Of a stretch of 64,000 nucleotides of DNA, positions 13,601 to 23,995 are shown piece after piece. Numbering within the stretch: position 1 is the stretch's first letter; every line of letters starts with the position of its first letter. Below the pieces are notes generated by a model. It ran no database searches. It was given only the letters and a program-made list of their open reading frames with translations, and was not told the DNA's origin. Where the stretch lies: NCBI GenBank assembly GCA_019009955.1, contig CM032232.1, positions 49,316,501-49,380,500 of the forward strand, written 5' to 3'. Source of the DNA: Riptortus pedestris. Lineage: Eukaryota; Arthropoda; Insecta; Hemiptera; Alydidae. A program made the position numbers and the translations under genes.

Positions 13601-16294
13601 TATCAATCAAAACTGTTAGGACTCTCAATAACATTGATCAAGTGATCAGCATACCTCCTAGTTGGGTGACCTAGGGGCTCAAGTTTATCTCGTTTGCAGG
13701 TGTTACAGGAAAGACACATATTCTGTATTGAATTGCAAGGTTGACTTGATAATTTATAGAAGAAATGGGGTTATTAAAATTTCCAGCTTCTAATAAACAA
13801 ACAGCCTCATGATAAACATCAAAACTTATTTGCAAGTAAGTGGGTGTACACACCCACCTACCTGAACCTGAAGTTTACACTCTCCAACAAGAGATATGAA
13901 AACATCCGTCACGCAGGGACTGCGTAAACTAAGTAGATTTCCCATAGGAAGGTTTACAATTGATACTGGTAACACTATAGTGAATGTTAAGTCAATAAAT
14001 ACAAACGGTAATGAGAAATCCTTCAGTCAATTTACAAATTAATAATCTCTACAATGGAAAGCGGCTGAACAGTAAACAAACAGGCCAGCCAATCTCGTAG
14101 CTAGTACTTGAAGTCTTGAAATATATCTAAATATAATATATTAATTTTATTGAAATCTATTTACTATAGCTAGAGGAGTAATTTGAAATGAATCAGAATA
14201 ATATTTATCTCAATCACTCAGATTTTAGTAATCCAAGAACAAAAGAAGGATGGAGGGACAACAGAACGTATTTGTTTGTATAATAAAGCTTTATTGAAAA
14301 CAATATTTGATATTTAACCTTGTAATGAAGTGGTTCATGATATAACAGCTTATTATTAATATGACACGATTAGGAGGGGGGGAAAGTTTACTGAAAGCGT
14401 AAAACTATAAAATCCAAATATCTCAGTGGTGAAAGTGTATTTTAATCCCCCCCCCCTTGGTGGCGCACAATGACGATGTCGGCCATTTTGTTTTTCTAGC
14501 CTTATCTTTTATAACACTATAAAATTTCCAAAATTCGTGATCGGTGGTAAAAACCGAGGGTGGGGGTTTTGTTGTTCTAACTTCATATTTTTTGATACTT
14601 TAAAATTTACAAAATACGCTATCGGTGGTTTTAAGAGATTGTTGGGATTATAACGAAACAAGGTGGCAGCATAGGGAGGGGGGGGGACAAAACTGCACTT
14701 TAGCCATCTCAGATAATATTCATTATACAGAAAATATGTATAGACCAATATTTATAGTAAATTTAATTTGCAATAAGATTGGTTCTAACACTTTTTCGAT
14801 CCGACGTATAGTAACAGAGATTTTTTTAAATTTCTCCCTTCTAAACCCCTCTCCCCTTGGTCCGATTTCAGCTGTTAACCAACTTGATCTTTCTTTTTAC
14901 ATTAAACGACTAAATACCAAGTTTGGTAACGATTAAACAATAATTGTGATCGTTAGAGCAGTAACAGACAAATATATAGATCGATAGATATAATTTTGAA
15001 TGGACCTCATTTTCGTCATGTAGGATGGGTGGGCATTTGAAGAAAAATTTTGAAAATTTTGTCATTAGTACGAACTCAATAGCTGATTTCCCTTAAGAGA
15101 TATCTGCTAATAAATAAATAAATTTCAAGATAAATCATTTTAGCTGTCGCAAATGGGTCAGTAGACAATTGAAAAAAAGTTTCATGAGTACCACAACAAA
15201 TGAATAGAAACAATAAATGAAAACTTGGTAAGATTCATACAACCTATAATATTATTGCCTAAAAAGGATCAAAACCAACATTGACACACATGGCCAATCA
15301 GAACCTCTCATTACCTTTGAGATTAAGGCTTATTCTAACAATGTAAGATTGGAAAACAGGGTACATTATAATAAGAATAATATAAATAGTACGTTCAAAA
15401 AACATTCTCCTAATATAAAGACTCAGATATACATATTCAACAAATTTTAGTGTAAATAAAATAAGTATCAATGAAAATGTAATACTCCTCCCTGTATCCA
15501 AATGGTGGTACTAAATCTGTAATACATATAAAACAATGCAAAAGTAAGAAAATATAGATGGTCCATCCAAGATTCATTATAAAAAATTAAAGCTAAAATC
15601 AATTAAAACCTCTGAACTGAAATGAATGGCTTCATGAATGCATTGTCAGCAGGGAAAGATACACTAAGCATAAAATGTATTTTTTGAAAACTCTCATACT
15701 GAAAATATTATTTCAAGTCGTGACAAAGTTCAATGTTTGGAATAAAGCTCTGAGCAGATGAACAATTAATTACTGGTTACAAAAACATTATTGGCTACCC
15801 AAAGCCCAGAGAGCATTTTACAAAAATTCTCACATTTAAATAGACATTTTTAAGTTAAATGTTACCTGTAGGTTGGGGTGGCTGGTAAGGCGGTGGAGGA
15901 TTTTGTTCTGTGTAAGCAGGCTGCTGCCATTGATTGGGAGGCGGCTGACTATAGGTAGACTGGTCGTAAGTCGGTGGTGGAGGGTAATTGGTCGCTACTT
16001 GCGACCCTCCTTGAGAATAACCATAATTCCCATACCCTCCATAGTTCCCATATTCTGAAAGAAAATAAATCTTATAGCAACTTTCTTTAAATAAACATTT
16101 TAGCTACTATCTACTGACGCGTCACTACACAAGCCCACCCGACTCAGCCGGCGTGGTCGATTAATGAATGAGATACTGTAAAGACTACACGTGTAAGACG
16201 TCTAAACAGACCACCGAATGAATGGATGTCATTGTTTTACCGAATGATGAGAAAACTGAACAGTACAATATATATGCTTACGATTATCTCCCAT
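519..16294 (-). CDS. caz: FET-family RNA-binding protein (cabeza/FUS/TAF15-like), 5' part
   Basis: Nuclear RNA-binding protein of the FUS/EWS/TAF15 family, which acts in transcription and RNA processing. Exons read on the minus strand: 16294-16282, 16054-15866, 13231-12989, 10873-10804, 5107-5079 and 652-519. All borders are AG/GT and the phases join into 226 codons without a stop. The start MGDN is preceded in frame by TAG seven codons upstream. Residues 5-66 are rich in GY/SY and then QPPP, like the FET low-complexity domain. About residues 100-190 are almost pure Gly/Tyr/Arg (GGYGGRGG). The last exon begins the RRM with QEDTVFVSGMNP, then HFGAIGVIK. This is very close to Drosophila cabeza (QEDTIFVSGMDP, from memory). 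The rest of the RRM, the RanBP2 zinc finger and the C-terminal RGG region lie beyond base 1. Oddities are a first exon with only 13 coding bases and a 29-base micro-exon at 5079. Family identity is firm; the first exon is inferred from phase. Confidence 0.9.
653..5078 (-). other. cabeza-like gene, intron 5 (4.4 kb)
   Basis: AT-rich intron between the micro-exon and the RRM exon. It contains short homopolymer runs (T at 729-745, C at 1227-1236 and 3041-3052, T at 3319-3336) and one degenerate SINE copy (4627-4826). The short open frames in it have no recognisable protein content. Confidence 0.6.
4627..4826 (+). repeat. tRNA-derived SINE, degenerate copy
   Basis: Matches the copies at 9057 and 54820: a tRNA-like head with a decayed B box (CGTGAGTTTTATTCTG), then the shared body TTTAGTGACAAACTCATTAA, then CTTAGTCCCA, ending near GGATGTTAATAAAAAC. 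Confidence 0.7.
6895..7192 (+). pseudogene. mariner transposase relic (C-terminal half)
   Basis: Conceptual translation with frame changes gives KCPELVNG, FVFHDDNTRHHFVT, VLPHPPYSLELALSNY and, in a shifted frame, PNSLNGKFFADERCKKYLDE. These are the ordered C-terminal blocks of mariner-family DD34D transposases (family pattern VFHQDNARPH, then LPHPPYSPDLAPSDYHLF, from memory). In-frame stops are present at 6952-6954 and 7036-7038. The last catalytic Asp region is altered (PDLAPSD to LELALSN). The relic is dead, and no terminal repeats were identified. It lies antisense in a cabeza-like intron. Confidence 0.8.
7641..7694 (+). repeat. poly-A tract
   Basis: About 54 bases of A broken by a single T. 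No retrotransposon body was recognised immediately upstream, so its origin is unclear. Confidence 0.9.
9057..9240 (+). repeat. tRNA-derived SINE
   Basis: The head looks like a tRNA gene: GGTTAGACAGGTGGGTTAAA for the A-box side and CAGTTCGATTCTTGCC for the B box. It is followed by the family body (TTTAGTGACAAACTCATTAA, TTAGTCCCACCCTGGCTAGA). The A and B boxes suggest RNA polymerase III origin. Related copies: 4627, 37367, 54820, and a partial at 50079. Confidence 0.75.
10874..12988 (-). other. cabeza-like gene, intron 3
   Basis: AT-rich intron. The only recognised content is a family B repeat copy at 12008-12572. The remaining sequence shows nothing definable. Confidence 0.6.
12008..12572 (+). 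repeat. family B repeat, diverged full-length copy
   Basis: Begins near AGGCAGATTTCTCACGTGCG, carries the internal block TTTGATCCGACGTATAATAA, the short (TA)n after TTAACAAATAAATA, then GAACGGACATCATTTTTGTC, and ends CTCCCTAAGGGAAATCTTAA. All blocks are in the order seen in the better copy at 36511-37271. Confidence 0.75.
13232..15865 (-). other. cabeza-like gene, intron 2
   Basis: AT-rich intron holding a long diverged family B repeat (13902-15110). Nothing else was recognised. Confidence 0.6.
13902..15110 (+). repeat. family B repeat, long diverged copy
   Basis: Starts ATCCGTCACGCAGGGACTGC and ends GCTGATTTCCCTTAAGAGAT. In between are the family blocks TTTCGATCCGACGTATAGTA, GTCCGATTTCAGC and TTTGAATGGACCTCATTTTC. 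It is longer than other copies and has an internal partial duplication of the GTGG/CCCCC segment near 14380-14700. Confidence 0.7.
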
Positions 16295-17670
16295 TCTATA
16301 CAGGAATGCACAGCTCTAAACTAAAAACTATGGCGTCTTCAAAGAGAGAGAAGCTTGTAAGCAAATGGAAACTCGATTTAACGAATATAAGATAAAGATT
16401 TACCTAATAATCCGCAATATATTTCATATAACTGAAAATAAAAAAATATTTTTGACCAAGTTGAAAGTAATATATTTATTACTTCTTGACGAATAAAAAT
16501 ATATAATTTTATTTCGTCATATATTGATTGGCAACCTGCGATATAGTCAACAGCTGAGATTTGGGTGTATTGGAATGGAATTGTTTTCACTACTACAAAA
16601 TAACAGCCACCGATTTGTGCCTTAGCTTGATTTATACATAGCCCAATTGAACAGCTATTTCATTGTTTTAAATTGAAAATGTTAACTACCATTTGAATTC
16701 ATTTAGTTGGACTCATTTTAAGGCTAAATTTATAATTCGGTTTTTCGGCATTCTAAATCGAACGGATGAAATTACTCCCTCATTTTTTGATTATTTAAAA
16801 TTAATAAACAAACAAAGGTTACTCCAGTCAAGTAATCTTCGTGTTATCACTCTTTTCTAGCCCGGACGAGACTAAGAATTTTATTGAATAGTCGCAACAC
16901 TAAATAGGTTACCCTTGCTCACGCAATAATCGAAACCATGACAGAAGTTAATCCTAGTATATTAGGACTAACTGCTAACTTGACCCACTTAAAATAAACA
17001 CATGAACTAAACATATTCAAGGTAAAAACAAATCTGGCACTATAAAATTGTCAGAACCAAATAAAAATATTTGAGACATAGTTTCCTTCTATAAGTTTAA
17101 ACGAATAGGTACTATTTCTAAATGAATTGATCAATTGAAATCCTAAGCTCTTAAAAAATGGGGCATAAAAGATAACTTTTGGATAGCGCTTCCCGATTAG
17201 TTGTATAAAGTAATCACATTATTTTCTAATTTTAGGTAAAGAAATCTTGAACAAATACTTTAGGACTACATTTGCAATTTTCATCCCCCGAGTTTATGAC
17301 ATCTTGGGCTAATAATTACGAACTGTAATTAGTAACTACAGGAAGGCTTATCAAAGTCGAACAATTTTATGCTGAAGTTTACAAACCTTGTCAATATGTT
17401 GTCTGGGTGTGTCTGTATATATTCTTGCTAAGGTACCCGGCTTCACTCGGTAAATCATGACTGTGCTGATGGGGGAGTCTGAATAACGATTGTTATTTCT
17501 TTTGGCTTTAGAATGCATAGCATTTTTACACTCCCCGCCTTAAGTCTTTACTTTGCTATTTATACTAGTAAATACTTATAGAATATTTTAGTCTCAAAGA
17601 ATTAAAAAAAAAAATAAAGAAAAAATGAGTTCGTAATCAATCTCCTTCTCCATTGTTCAAAATACTGTTT
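16295..17670. other. 5' flank of the cabeza-like gene
   Basis: Upstream of the ATG on the minus strand. It should hold the 5' UTR and promoter, though no TATA or initiator could be defended. A degenerate family A terminus (GCTAAGGTACCCGGCTTCAC) lies at 17428-17447. No coding sequence was recognised. Confidence 0.45.
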
Positions 17671-18143
17671 ACAACAGGTATGGGCAACCTTTGACCTGTT
17701 GCGGGCTAAACTTTAGTGTGCAAATACCTTCGCGGGCTGCTTTCAAAAGTAGTGTTCATAATTTTTAACGATAGATATCGGACATGAAATTGTACGACAA
17801 TGTAATTATAATACAATTTATTAAAATAAAATTAAATGAAGAAAATAGGTACAACATTATAAATAAATTGTAAAATTTGAAATTATTACAAAGAACGAAA
17901 GTGAAATAGCGACACCGAAATCAATGAGATATTTGAGCTTTTTTTGGAAACTAAACCATCGATATTTGGATTAATCCACTGATGCAAAGACAAAAAGAAT
18001 TTTCGTCAGTCAGCCTTGTACGAAGTTTTGATTTATTAACTTTCATCATTGAAAAGAACTGTTCGATTTATAAGTACTGCCCAACGCACAAAGCTCTCCT
18101 CATTCGGAATAAGTAGTGTAATATTTTTGTTTAATTGGGTTTT
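17671..18143 (-). pseudogene. hAT transposon relic with transposase C-terminus
   Basis: On the minus strand about 17949-18074 reads EQFFSMMKVNKSKLRTRLTD followed by ENSFCLCISG. This is the C-terminal dimerisation block of hAT transposases of the ZBED/SCAND3-like type (pattern EQLFSxMNxxKxKxRSRLTDxHL, from memory). A TAA precedes the block and TAG follows it, so it is broken. The left boundary CAGGTATGGGCAACCTTTGA resembles hAT termini that begin CAGNGGTGGGCAA. The opposite terminus is missing, cut off by the family B repeat at 18144. Confidence 0.7.
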
Positions 18144-18500
18144 AGCAGATTTCCCCTAAGGGAAATCAGCTATTGAGGTCGTACTCATGACGGAATTTTC
18201 GAAATTTTTCTTCAAATGTCCATCGATCCTACCTAGGAGATGACGAAAATGAGGTCCGTTCAAAACTGTATATATATATTTATTTGTCTGTTACCATTCT
18301 AGCGGTCGCAATTTTTGTTTAATCCAAACTTGGTATTTAATCGTGTACTGTAAAAAGAAAGATCAAGTTCGTTAACGGCTGAAATCGGACCAGTGGGAGG
18401 GGGGAATTTCGAAAAATCTCCGTTACTATACGTCGGATGGAAAAATTGTGTACCTATAACCAATCTTATTGCAAAGTAAATTTACTGTAATATATATCTG
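18144..18500 (-). repeat. family B repeat, truncated, inverted
   Basis: Inverted copy starting TTAGCAGATTTCCCCTAAGG and running through the TATATATATATTT core to the GTTAACGGCTGAAATCGGAC block and the CGTTACTATACGTCGGATGG block. It lacks the GTCCGTCACGCAGG end. Confidence 0.8.
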
Positions 18501-18714
18501 AAAAAGAAAATTCGTATTCAGATTAGTTCTTACTCATACTATATTATGTGTAACATGTTATCGGAGCTATATTAATAATTAGCTGACAAATGGGTGCACC
18601 TCCATAGCACTTTCAACCCCCTTTCACACTGATTTGTTTTAATAAACAAGCTTTTTAATGTTTAGTTATAGTTTAAAACAAACATCATCATTACATTCAA
18701 TTATTAAGCATCAT

Positions 18715-18816
18715 CTACCTCTTCCCGCCAAAGCGACCCAAGTCGGCCGGATCAAAAGCCGGTCTGCCAGGTCCCGACTGTGTTATCGCCTCATAACTTC
18801 CGCTCCCGCTCCTTGT
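18715..18816 (-). CDS. last exon of an unidentified gene (partial)
   Basis: Acceptor TTTAATTTAG, then 33 codons and a TAG stop. The encoded end reads TRSGSGSYEAITQSGPG and then RPAFDPADLGRFGGKR. GC content is far above the surrounding sequence, and the frame keeps a coding-like composition (Gly/Arg/Pro/Ser). I do not recognise the protein. Upstream exons would lie at higher coordinates, beyond or among the repeats starting at 18900, and I could not find them. No perfect AATAAA follows on this strand; ATTAAA-like words occur at about 18634 and 18655. Alternatives are a captured exon fragment carried by a transposon, or a chance open frame. Confidence 0.45.
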   Translation of the reverse strand, partial: TRSGSGSYEAITQSGPGRPAFDPADLGRFGGKR

Positions 18817-18899
18817 CTAAATTAAACATTATTTAAACTATTGTAATATCAGTTATTCTAAATATTAAACCATGGGAATATTTTAATAATTCACTTTTC

Positions 18900-19410
18900 T
18901 GGAGAAAATAGATAACTCTGACAAATGTCATATAACTATAACTTAATTTAGATTAAGTTTGAGGGGGGCGGGCAGAGATTTATAAGCTTCACATTAGCCC
19001 GAATAATACTTAGAACTATCGCATACTAAATAAATGTATTCAATTTTAAATGCAAAGTTTAATTGTAGGCTCGTTATAAAATTGGTGACTCCTACAATAG
19101 TTTTTAGCGTATATCTCGTTTATACTTCGTTGTACGGCAAATTTATATATTATATGTAACAAAAGTTCCAATTTGAAGCGAAATATCGAGATTTTTCATT
19201 TCAGGTTTCCCTTGTAAACCTCACTCCCGTTCGTTCCTAATAATGTTAATAAACCTTATAAGTAAAGATACATTAATACTAACCCAATCACGGAGTTTCG
19301 TTGAATTCAGTTTTGTCTTTTGTCCCTATAAAATTGGTCAAGTCCGCTATACTTTTTAGCGTATATCTAGTTTATAATTCGATATACGACAAAAGTGTAT
19401 ATAACAATAA
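18900..19410 (-). repeat. degenerate family A internal repeats
   Basis: Contains decayed copies of the family A unit: ATTGGTGACTCCTACAATAG, TTTTTAGCGTATATCTCGTT, TTCATTTCAGGTTTCCCTTG, then a second partial unit ending AAAAGTGTATATAACAA next to the family B start at 19413. No intact terminus is present. Confidence 0.65.
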
Positions 19411-19828
19411 AAAACTCCGTCACGCAGGGGCTGCGTAAACTAAGCAGATTTCCCACGTGAAGTTATACAATAGAGAAATCACCATACGAAATCCTAACAG
19501 TTACGGAAACCGCCGAACTAGCTTTTGGCGAGAAACTTACTCGTCCGATATACGCCCACATTTAATAAATATGCAAATATCTCGGTTAATATTCAAGATG
19601 GGGAATAAATGTATAGAATAATATTTATAGTAAATTTAATTTGCAATAAGATTGGTTCTATACAAATTTTTGATCCAACATATGGTAACGGAGATCTTTC
19701 GAAAATTCCCCCTCCCACTTGTCCGATTTCAGCCATTAACGAACTCGATCTGTCTTTTTGCATAAAACGTTTAAACATCGAGTTTGGTAACGATCAAACA
19801 ATAATTGCGATCGCTAGAGCGTTAACAG

Positions 19829-19888
<60 letters not shown>

Positions 19889-19891
19889 ATA

Positions 19892-20947
19892 CTAGCTCAG
19901 ATACCCGGCTTCGCCCGGGAATTCATTTGAGGCTGGATGGTGATGGTATTTTTTTTTGCAAGGCTTTAGTTTGCACAATATTTTGACATTTACCCGTCCC
20001 AGTGTTTAGGGTTAATACCCGTAATTTCTGTGGATTTGTTAATAATAAAATTTGAAGATTCAGGCCTCCCTTATAACCCCCAATCCTGCCCGTCCCTACA
20101 AATGTTGGTATGGCTTGTTATAATTAAAGTGTTAGTGCTAATACATATACCGAGTTTTATTTATTTCGGTTGGGTCTTTTGCCCCAAATAAAGTTGTTCA
20201 CTTCCGCTACAGGTTTTAGCGTATATCTCGTTTATAATTCAGTATACGAAAAAAGTGTATATAACAGAAATTACTCTAAATAACAAAATAAACAACTTTT
20301 GTTATGTTCATATCTGCCGAAAATGCAATAACAAACTAAATATCGCTATTTTTAATTTCTGGCCTCCCTTATAACCCCCACTCCTGCCCGTCCCTAGAAA
20401 TGTTAGTATGGCTTGTTATAAGGAAGGCGTTAGTGCTAATTCACATACCGAGTTTGGTTTAGTTCGGTTGAGTCTTTTGTGCCAAATAAAATTGTGTACT
20501 CCCGCTATAGTTTTTAGCGTATAACTCATTTATACTTCCGTATATGGCAAAAGTGCATATAACAAAAGTTACTCTAAATTACAAAATAAACAACTCTTGT
20601 TATGGGCATATTTGCTGAAAAAGCAATAGGAAACGAAATATCGCTATTTTTAATTTCAGGCCTCCCTTATAACCCCCACTCCTGTTCGTCTTAGAGAATA
20701 TTAATATAGCCTAAAGTCTAAGTTGGGCTAGTAGTAATATACATACCAAGTTTCATAAAATTCGGTTCAGCCGTTTATGCGTGAAAAGGTAACAAACAAA
20801 CAAACAAATAAACAAACAAACAAACAAACAAACAAACAGACACGAAAGAAACAAAATGCAGATATGGTGCCTATGACATGTGAAACGAAAAGTTATCGTG
20901 AAATTTCGCGAAAAAAATCAATGTACAGACAGAGGTTACAATTTTAT
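19892..20947 (-). mobile_element. family A (HINE-like) copy A
   Basis: In the minus orientation it ends with hairpin CCCGGGCGAAGCCGGG, TATCTGAG and CTAG. The opposite end is ATAAAATTGTAACCTCTGTC. It carries three internal units of about 298 bp and a (CAAA)n tract at 20792-20838. The GC hairpin a few bases before CTAG followed by T is the Helitron 3' signature. There is no coding capacity. Confidence 0.75.
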
Positions 20948-20954
20948 ATATATA

Positions 20955-22553
20955 CTAGCTGAGATACCCGGCTTCGCTCGGGAATTCATTTGGGGCTGAA
21001 TGTTGGTGGTATATTTTTGGCAAAGCTTTACTTTGCACAATATTATGACATTTACCCGTCCCAGTGTTTAGGGTTAACACCCGTCGTTTATGTGGATTTG
21101 TTAATAATAAAATTATTTTTTTATGCAAGACTTCACTGTTCTGCATATTGTCATATTTCCCGTTTCCTGTGCATTATGCATAGATTTGAATTATTAATGA
21201 GAAAATATTGACATACATTTGAATAATTTTTTTCATTTGAGGTACCTGGTAGTTAATATTGAAAAGAAGTGTTGAGAAAATTTCTCTAAATAACAAATTA
21301 AACAACTTTTGTTATTTGCATATTTGCCGAAACCCCAATAGGAAATCACTATTTTAATTTCAGGCCTCCCTTACAACTCCCACTCCTGCCCGTCCCTAGA
21401 AATAGTATGACTTATTATAAGGAAGGCGTTAGTGCTAATTCAAATACCGATTTTGGTTTAGTTCGGTTGAGTCTTTTGTGCCTAATAAAATTGTGGACTC
21501 CCGCTATAGGTTTTAGCGTATAACTCATTTATAATACCGTATACGGCAAAAGTGCATATAACAAAAGTTACTCTAAATAACAAAACGAATAACTTTTGTT
21601 ATGTGCACATTTGTTAAAAAAGCAATAGGAAACGAAATATCGCTATTTTTAATTTCAGGCCTCCCATATAACCCCCACTCCTGCCGTCCCTAGAAATGTT
21701 AGTATGGCTTATTATAAGGAAGGCGTTAGTACTAATTCAAATACCGAGTTTGGTTTAGTTCGGTTGAGTCTTTTGTGCCAAATAAAATTGTGGACTCCCG
21801 CTATAGTTTTTAGAGTGTAACTCATTTATACTTCCGTATACGGCAAAAGTGGATATAACAAAAGTTACTCTAAATTACACAATAAACAACTTTTGTTATG
21901 TTCATATATGCCGAAAAACCCATAAGAAACGAAATATCTCTATTTTTAATTTCTGGCTTCCCATATAACCCCCACTCCTGCCCGTCCCTAGAAATGTTGG
22001 CATAGCTTGTTATAATGAAAACGTTAGTGCTAATACGCATACCGAGTTTTATTTAGTTTGGTTGATTCTTTTGTGCCATATAAAAAAGTTCACTTCCTCT
22101 ATAGGTTTTAGCGTATATCTCGTTTATAACTCGGTATACGACGAAAGTGTATATAACAAAAGATACTCTAAATAACAAAATAAACAACTTTTGTTATGTG
22201 CATATTTGCCGAAAAACCAATAGGAATCGAAATATCGCTATTTTTAATTTCTGGCTTCCCTTATAACCCCCACTCCTGTTCGTCTCAGAGGATATTAATA
22301 TAGCCTAAAGTCTAAGTTGGGTTAGTAGTAATATACATACCAAGTTTCATAAAATTCGGTTCAGCCGTTTATGCGTGAAAAGGTAACAAACAAACAAACA
22401 AACAAATAAACAAACAAACAAATAAACAAACAAACAAACAAACAGACACCAAAGAAACAAAATGCAGTTATGGTGTCTATGACATGTGAAACGAAAAGTT
22501 ATCGTGAAATTTCGTGAAAAAAATCAATGTACAGACAGAGGTTACAATTTTAT
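20955..22553 (-). mobile_element. family A (HINE-like) copy B
   Basis: Directly follows copy A with only a few TA bases between them. It has the same termini with hairpin variant CCCGAGCGAAGCCGGG and four internal units. The (CAAA)n tract near 22386 is interrupted by AAAT. Confidence 0.75.
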
Positions 22554-22564
22554 ATATATATAGA

Positions 22565-23988
22565 CTAGCTCAGATACCCGGCTTCGCCCGGGAATTCATT
22601 TGAGGCTGAATGGTGATGGTATTTTTTAGCAGGCTTTACATTGCACAATATTTTGACATTTACCCGTCCCAGTGTTTAGGATTGATACCCATCTTTGCCG
22701 TGGATTTGCTAATAATAGAATAATTTGTTCGATAAGGCTTCTCAGTCTTCGATATTTTTATATTTCCCGTCTCTTATACATGTAAATATGGTGAATTTTT
22801 ATTTCAGGCCTCCCTTATAACCCCCCTCCCGTTCGAACCTAAAAATTTTAATATAACTTCTAATCATGGAAGAATTAATGCCAATTGACATACCGAGTTT
22901 TGTTAAGTTCGGTTCAGCCGTTAGTGCCCGCTAAAGTTTTAACATATAACTCATTTATACTTAGGTATACGGAAAAAGTGCATATAACAAACGTTACTCT
23001 AAATAAAAAAATAAACAACTTTTGTTATGTGCATATTTGCTGAAAAAGCAATAGGAAACGAAATATCGCTATTTTTAATTTCAGGCCTCCCTTATAACCC
23101 CCATTTCTGCCCGTCCCTAGAAATGTTAGTATGGCTTATTATAAGGAAGGCGTTAGTACTAATTCACATACCGAGTTTGGTTTAGTTCGGTTGAGTCTTT
23201 TGTGCCAAATAAAATGGTGGACTCCCGCTATAGTTTTTAGCGTATAACGCATTTATACTTCCGTATACGGCAAAAGTGCATATAACAAAAGTTACTCTAA
23301 ATTACAAATTAAACAACTTTTGTTATGAGCATATTTGCTGAAAAAGTAATAGGAAACGAAATATCCCTATTTTTAATTTCAGGCCTCCCTTATAACCCCC
23401 ACTCCTGCCCGTCCCTAGAAATGTTAGTATGGCTTATTATAAGGAAAGCGTTAGTACTAATTCACATACCGAGTTTGGTTTAGTTCGGTTGAGTCTTTTG
23501 TGCCAAATAAAATTGTGGACTCCCGCTATAGTTTTTAGCGTATAACGCATTTATACTTCCTTATACGGCAAAAGTGCATATAACAAAAGTTACTCTAAAT
23601 TACAAATTAAACAACTTTTGTTATGAGCATATTTGCTGAAAAAGCAATAGGAAACGAAATATCGCTATTTTTAATTTCAGGCCTCCCTTATAACCCCCAC
23701 TCCTGTTTGTCTTAGAGAATATTAATATAGCCTAAAGTCTAAGTTGGGCTAGTAGTAATATACATACTAAGTTTCATAAAATTCGGTTCAGCCGTTTATG
23801 CGTGAAAAGGTAACAAACAAACAAACAAATAAACAAACAAACAAACAAACAAACAAACAAACAAACAAACAAACAAACAGACACCAAAGAAACAAAATGC
23901 AGTTATGGTGTCTATGACATGTGAAACGAAAAGTTATCGTGAAATTTCGCGAAAAAAATCAATGTACAGACAGAGGTTACAATTTTAT
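22565..23988 (-). mobile_element. family A (HINE-like) copy C
   Basis: Head-to-tail after copy B. It has an intact CTAG/hairpin end. The first internal unit is of a different subtype (CCCCCCTCCCGTTCGAACC), followed by three typical units spaced 298 bp apart (TTTCAGGCC at 23080, 23378, 23676). Confidence 0.75.
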
Positions 23989-23995
23989 ATATATA

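Noticed and set aside
15873..16058. Plus-strand Arg/Trp-rich open frame
   Set aside because: Antisense shadow of the exon encoding the Gly/Tyr/Pro-rich N-terminal region.
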